The notes under the pieces are model-generated. The model was not told where the DNA came from, did not search any database, and saw only the letters and a list, made by a program, of their open reading frames with translations. A stretch of DNA of 64,000 nt from Stromatinia cepivora (lineage: Eukaryota > Ascomycota > Leotiomycetes > Helotiales > Sclerotiniaceae). The stretch spans positions 2,045,001 through 2,109,000 of the forward strand of contig RCTD01000004.1 of NCBI GenBank assembly GCA_014898415.1, given 5' to 3'. Shown piece after piece: positions 58,323-64,000 of the stretch (position 1 is its first letter; each line of letters starts with the position of its first letter). The translations under genes and the position numbers were made by a program.

Positions 58323-61300
58323 ATGAGATTTCTTGATCTAACCAAGCTTATGGGAGGAGAAGCACTCACCCTCCCCTGCAACCTTTCAAAAAATGGTTAC
58401 ACTTATCGATCAAGAGCACTCATTGACTCTGGAGCAAATGGATTCGCTTTTATTAATACCACGCTCCTTACTTGTTTATTTCCTATGTTTAAACCCAGAA
58501 TTATGCCGCTTGAAGCTTCAATTGAAGTTAAAGGGTATAATGGTGTGCAAGGCCATGCCATTACCCATTTCACATTCCTTAATTTAACGGTCGATGGCCG
58601 TGAACAATCTTTTGTCCCTTTCCTTATTACTGAATTAGGGAGTTATAGTGTTATTTTAGGTAGACTTTGGTTATCAGAGACTCGAGCGAAGCTCGATTGC
58701 TTCAATAGACGTCTTGAATGGCCTAAAGAGAGACCCCGTACCATCTCCTATTCGAATAATCTCCTCGTTACCCAATCATCCCTTCGCAAACGGAAGATCG
58801 ATCGATTAGCCCAACAAGATGCTGATCGACGAGATGACCAGCTCGAAGAATATTGGAATCGAAGAGATTCACAACTGAGCAGATCAATCGCAGTTAGTGA
58901 TGTACAACAAGAACCTTCAAATATGAACGCAATACAGGCTCTTGTTGAAAAGGAAGAGGTCCCGATTCCTTTCAAGTTCAATCCACCTCCTTCCCAACCA
59001 ATCACACCACCACTGCAGATCTACGAATGCCTCCCCCGTATGTCGCCCGAAGTCCTCGATCTATGCGCACTCAAACCCGATAAGTTCCAATTAGAATGCA
59101 AGAGAGATGAACAAACTGAACTCTTTACCATTACTCTGAAAGAACTCGATGATGTGATAGACTTCCGACGGAACGAACGATATGCGGAAGAGAGAGTGCT
59201 GGTTGCCCTGACCGAATTCAAGAATACGAAAGTTCGAGAGAAACTCGATCGAGCACTGGCCGAAATCGATTCAGAACCTGAAATACCATCTGAATATCGA
59301 CAGTATCATCGAGCCTTTTCCAAGCATGAATCAAACATCTTGCCTCCTAACCGATCTTATGATCATAAAATCATATTGGAAGGCGAAGGAGAACAAGCCT
59401 TGCGCTACAGCCCGCTTTACAAGATGTCCCTGGAACAACTGGAAGTCGTCAAAGAATATATTACGGATAACCTCAGCAAAGGTTTCATTGAACCCAGTCA
59501 AGCCCCTTATGCTGCACCCGTCCTATTCGTCAAGAAACCCAATGGTAGTTTGAGGTTCTGTATAGACTTCAGATTATTGAATTCCTTGACGCGTAAGGAT
59601 CGGTATCCCCTCCCTTTGATCGACGAAACGCTTTCTCGGCTTTCCGGTGCTAAGGTCTTTACCAAACTCGATATTCGTCAAGCTTTCCATCGCATAAGAA
59701 TGGATCCTGCTTCGGAAGAGTATACCACCTTCCGAACCCGATACGGATCATACAAATGCAAGGTCGTACCATTCGGATTAACGAATGGTCCCGCAACCTA
59801 CCAGCGTTATATGAATGATGTTCTATTCGATTACCTAGACGTCTTCTGTACAGCATACCTCGACGATATTCTAATCTATTCCGAGAACGAAGAAGAGCAC
59901 CAAACTCACGTTAAGCTAATTCTCGAACGATTAGAAGCCGCTGGCCTACAAGCGGATCTCAAGAAATGCGAATTCAACGTTACACGCACCAAGTACTTGG
60001 GCTTTATCATCTCTACTAAAGGAGTAGAGGTGGACCCTGAAAAGATTGAGGTAGTTGAGAATTGGACCTTTCCGACAACAGTGAAAGGGATCCAATCATT
60101 CCTCGGTTTTTGCAACTTTTATCGACGGTTCATTAAGGACTACGGTATAATAGCGAAACCTCTCAACGAACTCACTAAAGCAAACGTTAAGTTCGTATTC
60201 GACGAAGTATGCCAAAACGCATTCAATATCTTGAAGAAAAAGCTTATCTCCGCTCCGCTCCTGCAACACTATAATCACCGACTCCCCTGTATGCTCGAAA
60301 CAGACGCATCCGATGGGGTAGTTGCTAGTGTGTTATCACAACAGCATGGCGAAGATTGGTTTCCCGTAGCTTATTTCTCCAAGACCATGGTTGCCGCTGA
60401 ACTGAACTACGAAGTTCATGACAAGGAAATGCTGTCAATCATTCGATCTCTCAACCATTGGAGAGCGGAACTCGCCGGCTCACCACATAAAATCAAGGTT
60501 TATACCGACCATAAGGCCCTCGAATATTTCATGACTACCAAGACTCTCAACGCCCGACAAGCTCGCTGGGCAGAAGTTCTAGCCGATTATAACTTCATCA
60601 TTATGTATCGTCCTGGAAAAGATAACCCTCTCGCCGACGCCTTAACCCGTCGGACCGACGAGTTGGACCTCCAGAACCATACCAAGAAGAAGAATCGCCT
60701 CCAGCAGCTTATTAAAGACAACCAAGTTGATACCGAAATCATGAGAAAAGCCTTACGAAAGCACCACCCAGACGAAACAGCGATTACTAGCATCGATTTG
60801 AGTGAAATCGCTCCTCGATTCGACCTAGTTAACCGTATCATCGAAGCAAATAAAACTACAGATAGCTTGCTAGCACTCAGAATGCAAGCTACCCAAGGTC
60901 ACAAGCATATATCACTCCAAAATGACCTCTTGCTCTACGATGACCGCCTGGTGGTGCCTGACGTCGATAACCTTCGAACTTACCTGATTCGTGAAGCCCA
61001 TAATTCCGTTTCCACTGCTCATCCTGGTACGAGCAAAACCTACCTCTTATTATCTCAACAATACTACTGGCCCAGAATGCACGATACCGTAGCCAGATAT
61101 ATACGCAATTGTCACGCCTGCAAACGCAGTTCCGTTCCACACGATCGTACCCCCGGTTTATTGCATCCACTTCCGATTCCTAATCGAGCATGGCAACATG
61201 TCACTATGGACTACTGCAGCTTTAATAAGGATAAATACGGATATGACAACGTTTTAGTCATTATTGATCGATTGACGAAGCAAGCTATTTCCATACCTTG

Positions 61301-62390
61301 TCACAAATCAATCGATGCTCGAGCTCAAGCACAACTATATCTCTACCACGTATATCGATATTATGGTCCCCCTGACACTATAGTATCGGATCGCGGCCCC
61401 CAATTCATATCACAGTTCTGGAAGGAATTCAGCCAAATCCTAGGAACCGATCTCAAACCATCCACTGCTCACCATCCCCAAACCGATGGTCAAACTGAGA
61501 TCTATAATCAGTACCTTCAGCAGCGGTTAAGGCCGTTTGTTAGCTACTATCAAGACGATTGGTCAGAATTCCTACCTATGATGGATTACGCACAACTTAC
61601 TCTTCCACACGACTCCTTAGGAGGGCTCACACCCTACGAAACCCTATACGGGCATGCACCGAAACGTGCATGGGAATGGAAGGAAGACGCTAGTAACCCA
61701 ACAGACGATATGAATGTGCGTGATGCCCGCATATACGCAGAACGCAATAGATTAGCTCTCGCGCGAGCGAAAGAAGGCCTATTGCGTGCCCAAGCCAAGA
61801 TGTCGAAATCCACGAATGCTCACCGGCGTGAGGTCGATTTCGATATCGGAGATTATGTATGGCTCAATGTGAAGAGTTACCCTACCCAGAGACCATCCAA
61901 GAAGCTGGACTTCCCAATTCAAGGAAGATTCAAGATCATTGGTCGATCTGGGAGCTCTTTTAAGCTCGAACTCCCGACTACGATGAAAATTCATCCTGTT
62001 TTCCCTCCAGATCGATTACGCAAGGCATATGACGATCCTCTTCCTGGTCAGATACTCGAACCACCTCCGCCTATTAATATAACTGGTGATTCGGAATGGG
62101 AAGTGGAGAAGGTCCTAGCAGTAAAGAAAGCACGAAAAACTCTACTATACAGAGTCTCGTGGCTTAATAGCGATACCGATCTTACCTGGTATCCTGCTTC
62201 CGATCTTAAAACATCACCGCACCTCTTGCGCGATTTTCACCTGGCCAATCCAACGTTGCCTGGTCCTCCTAATCGACTAATCGATTGGATAAAGCTCTAT
62301 GAGAGCGGAGAGGATAATTATAATCATATGGATGACGATTCACCCATGAAACCAAGGGAAAGAAAAGTGTTCTTCAATACAGCAGACTAG
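58323..62390 (+). CDS. pol: Chromovirus Pol polyprotein (PR-RT-RH-INT-chromodomain)
   Basis: 1,355 codons from the first ATG at 58323 to TAG 62388-62390; translation probably begins by frameshift from gag, since the frame is open further upstream. Protease: [11 protein letters not shown] (Asp 35). RT: residues about 390-570 with [21 protein letters not shown] and Y-L-D-D at 512-515. RNase H: ETDASDG, then E in [10 protein letters not shown] and D in YTDHKAL. Integrase: H-x-H and C-x2-C zinc finger (STAHPG ... CHACKRS), catalytic D963, D1023 and E1059, giving the D,D-35-E pattern. Chromodomain: about 1257-1310, [15 protein letters not shown] and WYPASDLK, which in chromoviruses guides insertion to modified histones. 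Length is normal for the family. Nothing is missing and no stop interrupts the frame. The decayed copy at 46497-51497 is its RIP-affected relative. Confidence 0.97.
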   Translation: MRFLDLTKLMGGEALTLPCNLSKNGYTYRSRALIDSGANGFAFINTTLLTCLFPMFKPRIMPLEASIEVKGYNGVQGHAITHFTFLNLTVDGREQSFVPFLITELGSYSVILGRLWLSETRAKLDCFNRRLEWPKERPRTISYSNNLLVTQSSLRKRKIDRLAQQDADRRDDQLEEYWNRRDSQLSRSIAVSDVQQEPSNMNAIQALVEKEEVPIPFKFNPPPSQPITPPLQIYECLPRMSPEVLDLCALKPDKFQLECKRDEQTELFTITLKELDDVIDFRRNERYAEERVLVALTEFKNTKVREKLDRALAEIDSEPEIPSEYRQYHRAFSKHESNILPPNRSYDHKIILEGEGEQALRYSPLYKMSLEQLEVVKEYITDNLSKGFIEPSQAPYAAPVLFVKKPNGSLRFCIDFRLLNSLTRKDRYPLPLIDETLSRLSGAKVFTKLDIRQAFHRIRMDPASEEYTTFRTRYGSYKCKVVPFGLTNGPATYQRYMNDVLFDYLDVFCTAYLDDILIYSENEEEHQTHVKLILERLEAAGLQADLKKCEFNVTRTKYLGFIISTKGVEVDPEKIEVVENWTFPTTVKGIQSFLGFCNFYRRFIKDYGIIAKPLNELTKANVKFVFDEVCQNAFNILKKKLISAPLLQHYNHRLPCMLETDASDGVVASVLSQQHGEDWFPVAYFSKTMVAAELNYEVHDKEMLSIIRSLNHWRAELAGSPHKIKVYTDHKALEYFMTTKTLNARQARWAEVLADYNFIIMYRPGKDNPLADALTRRTDELDLQNHTKKKNRLQQLIKDNQVDTEIMRKALRKHHPDETAITSIDLSEIAPRFDLVNRIIEANKTTDSLLALRMQATQGHKHISLQNDLLLYDDRLVVPDVDNLRTYLIREAHNSVSTAHPGTSKTYLLLSQQYYWPRMHDTVARYIRNCHACKRSSVPHDRTPGLLHPLPIPNRAWQHVTMDYCSFNKDKYGYDNVLVIIDRLTKQAISIPCHKSIDARAQAQLYLYHVYRYYGPPDTIVSDRGPQFISQFWKEFSQILGTDLKPSTAHHPQTDGQTEIYNQYLQQRLRPFVSYYQDDWSEFLPMMDYAQLTLPHDSLGGLTPYETLYGHAPKRAWEWKEDASNPTDDMNVRDARIYAERNRLALARAKEGLLRAQAKMSKSTNAHRREVDFDIGDYVWLNVKSYPTQRPSKKLDFPIQGRFKIIGRSGSSFKLELPTTMKIHPVFPPDRLRKAYDDPLPGQILEPPPPINITGDSEWEVEKVLAVKKARKTLLYRVSWLNSDTDLTWYPASDLKTSPHLLRDFHLANPTLPGPPNRLIDWIKLYESGEDNYNHMDDDSPMKPRERKVFFNTAD

Positions 62391-62403
62391 ATGTTATGAT
62401 TTT

Positions 62404-62595
62404 ATGATGGTGCGTGCGCATACGATCGTGAAAGGATCAAAAACCCATACAAATTCGAGGGAATTTGATCGTATACGCACATGGCCCGAGCTCTATACAA
62501 CAGACGAGCTGCCACCACCAAGACAATACGAAGGCAATATATTTCAAAAACTCATGCTTATGATCATTTCAAAAATCATGCAAAAGGAAGCTTGA
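62404..62595 (+). CDS. Small open frame after pol (doubtful)
   Basis: 63 codons beginning MMVRAHTIVKGSKTHTNSRE, 13 bases after the pol stop. No domain. It may be an accessory peptide of the element or chance; the copy needed for comparison is truncated before this point. Confidence 0.25.
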   Translation: MMVRAHTIVKGSKTHTNSREFDRIRTWPELYTTDELPPPRQYEGNIFQKLMLMIISKIMQKEA

Positions 62596-62624
62596 ACATG
62601 GTAAGAACGAAATATGACGTCACC

Positions 62625-62945
62625 CCTGTCGATTTCGTTCAATTTGGTTAATTTGGTCAATTTGGTCAATTTGGTCGATTAACTTGGTCGATTTCGGAAT
62701 TCACCATATTAACCACCCATCATCACTATACCATAATTCAACCTCCTTCCCTTTTCTATTGAAACTTTTTCCTTTCAGAGGTTCCCCAAATCAAGGAGAA
62801 TACGAATCAATATTAATTTAACCAATTGATGAACGATTTGGTCGATTTGGTCAATTCATTCGTCATTTTGGTCAATTTGGTCGATTAATTTGGTCAATTT
62901 GGTCAATTTCCAGTAAATTGACCAAATCAACCAAAATGACCAATC
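62625..62945 (+). repeat. Tandem TTTGGTCAA repeats and hairpin in the 3' region of the chromovirus
   Basis: Two arrays of the 9-bp unit (62640-62695 and 62838-62912). The second is followed by an inverse stretch (AAATTGACCAAATCAACCAA), so 62865-62943 can fold as a long hairpin with the turn at about 62911-62915. It lies between pol and the purine tract, where it will be in the RNA of the element. Confidence 0.75.
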
Positions 62946-63040
62946 TAATTGATTTAAAGCTCATGAACCTTCACAAAACCTGGTTTCCGATCAAATAGCA
63001 ATGGAACAGAGGAGTGAAACGCTCGAGGGCGAGCTTTTCC

Positions 63041-63052
63041 GAAGGGGGGGGG
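63041..63052 (+). promoter_or_regulatory. Polypurine tract of the chromovirus
   Basis: GAAGGGGGGGGG, three bases before the 3' LTR. It is the usual place and composition of the plus-strand primer left by RNase H. Confidence 0.88.
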
Positions 63053-63055
63053 TAG

Positions 63056-63337
63056 TGTCACGAATCGTGAACCATAGGAGGCTAACCACGTGATACCTCT
63101 TATCTCCCACGTCCATTGATGAGCTGATCGTCCGTGCACATGCGTTACGATTCATGCGATTTAGTATGGTAAAATGGTGACCCTAATAACACATGCGCAC
63201 AACCCCGCAGCTTACGAATGGGTATTTGTATATATATATCTAGTCGCTCCTTACGAGCCATAGTTCTTCAGTTGTAGATTCTAAAGAACATAATTGACCC
63301 TGTTTATTCAGCTCTACTACGGCTCTTGTGCGTCACA
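63056..63337 (+). repeat. 3' LTR of the intact chromovirus
   Basis: 282 bp; I find no difference from 56284-56565. Followed by the target duplication ATTGT. Confidence 0.96.
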
Positions 63338-63347
63338 ATTGTTTTCT

Positions 63348-64000
63348 TATATCAAAATGGATTTGCAAAACGGAATATAAAAATTGCAAAAATAGATATA
63401 AAAGTAATACTAAAAGAAATTAAATTATTATTAAAATTTTGAAATAAAATTGTAAAGTATAATATTTATATTAGAAATTATATTAATATTGATTCTAATA
63501 TAAACAAAATAAATCAATTTTTTATAAAAGCTTTTACAAATATAATATCAAATATAAAGATATACAAAATCTAGGGGAGCAAATATTACATTTATATCAA
63601 TCCCAAGATTATTCCGAAAAAACAAAAACACAACAAATTACAAAATATTTCGAAAATTGATATATTCTTAGAATATTCAAAAATTATGAATAAATATATT
63701 AAAATATATTTTCCAAAGTTAAATTATATATTTCGATTAAGCAAAATAATTATAGATGAATTTTATCGAAAAGGAGATTTAGATTTTAAATTAAGAAATT
63801 ATAAATCAAATCCATAAAAAACAAAGAATATAGAATTAAATCGAAGATCTTATAATAAATCAATAATAAATAAAGCACTTTTTTATTTTTAATATTTTTT
63901 TTATTTTTAATATCAAATATAATATTTATATCATTTTTGTTTTAAGTATTCTTTTCAATAGATATTATATTAAATTCAATAATTATATTAAATATCCTAA
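63348..64000 (+). pseudogene. Copia integrase remnant after the chromovirus insertion
   Basis: The sequence resumes with QNGFAKRNIKIAKI, matching the copia integrase motif Q-N-G-x-A-E-R-x-x-R-T, with Glu changed to Lys (G-to-A). Stops follow. The insertion therefore separated the integrase core at its third catalytic region. The rest leaves the window. Confidence 0.7.

Larger units (their letters stand above)
56284..63337 (+). mobile_element. Intact Ty3/gypsy chromovirus retrotransposon, 7,054 bp
   Basis: Both 282-bp LTRs (56284-56565 and 63056-63337) appear identical by eye. A perfect 5-bp duplication ATTGT flanks the element (56279-56283 and 63338-63342). Order: LTR, self-complementary primer site, gag, -1 frameshift signal, pol (protease, RT, RNase H, integrase, chromodomain), repeat-rich 3' region, purine tract, LTR. 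GC content and codon use are normal and no RIP change is seen, although it sits in strongly RIP-affected copia DNA. It is therefore recent, inserted after the last RIP round, and all parts needed for movement look present. The gene order and the chromodomain place it among chromoviruses, probably the Tf1/sushi branch. Confidence 0.97.
51498..64000 (+). mobile_element. RIP-degraded Ty1/copia element with two nested insertions, runs off window
   Basis: Plus orientation. The 5' LTR (51498-51663) starts inside the chromovirus copy to its left. Leader 51664-52195, then interrupted by the LTR element at 52196-54503, continues 54509-56283, interrupted by the intact chromovirus at 56284-63337, and continues 63343-64000. 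The sequence is collinear with the reverse complement of the copia element at 22333-29325. Islands of Gag, protease and integrase text remain among stops. The 3' part is outside the window. Confidence 0.88.

Noticed and set aside
62954..63139. 61-codon minus-strand frame over the 3' LTR border
   Set aside because: Spans the purine tract and LTR edge with no domain; shadow frame.

Overview
The window looks like a filamentous ascomycete chromosome, most likely a leotiomycete (Botrytis/Sclerotinia-like; inferred from gene style, not proven). Genes have short (~50 bp) GT-AG introns, an AspB/Cdc3-type septin and a fungal amino-acid permease are present, and large AT-rich blocks consist of transposons riddled with C-to-T and G-to-A changes, the pattern left by repeat-induced point mutation (RIP).

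Layout. 1-1,010: 5' end of a minus-strand gene and its upstream region. 1,013-~3,840: a three-layer nest (TA-flanked MITE-like element, inside it a pogo/Fot1-type transposon, inside that a solo LTR). 3.9-21.8 kb: gene island with a coiled-coil/F-box-like protein gene, a frame-broken 2EXR-like gene, LRR-like remnants, the septin gene, many minisatellites and a 5'-truncated BTB gene. 21.8-37.5 kb: transposon block with a complete decayed Ty1/copia element (minus strand), a 1.5-kb gag-only LTR element inside it, unclassified decayed repeats and a second pogo-type transposon. 37.5-44.0 kb: second gene island with an intact MITE, a broken trypsin-like protease gene and an intact nine-exon amino-acid permease. 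44.0-64.0 kb: second transposon block with a 530-bp repeat, a copia RT fragment, a decayed Ty3/gypsy copy, a copia element inserted in it, a 2.3-kb LTR element inside the copia, and finally a pristine 7,054-bp chromodomain Ty3/gypsy element (56,284-63,337) inserted in the copia integrase gene.

The main item is the pristine gypsy element. Its two 282-bp LTRs look identical, gag and pol are open, and every enzymatic signature is present. Just inside the 5' LTR there is no usual tRNA primer site but a 10-nt stretch complementary to a site in the LTR where the transcript could begin, which is the self-priming arrangement known from the Tf1/sushi group. The gag-pol junction has a U UUA AAA heptamer, a 5-nt spacer and a perfect 7-bp stem, a classical -1 frameshift signal joining gag to pol. 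The small gag-only element at 26.4-27.9 kb has the same LTR-end/TT/complement layout, so it may be a non-autonomous passenger of this type of machinery. The copia-type elements instead carry sites matching the anticodon region of initiator tRNA-Met. The window therefore holds two priming strategies and a readable insertion and RIP chronology.
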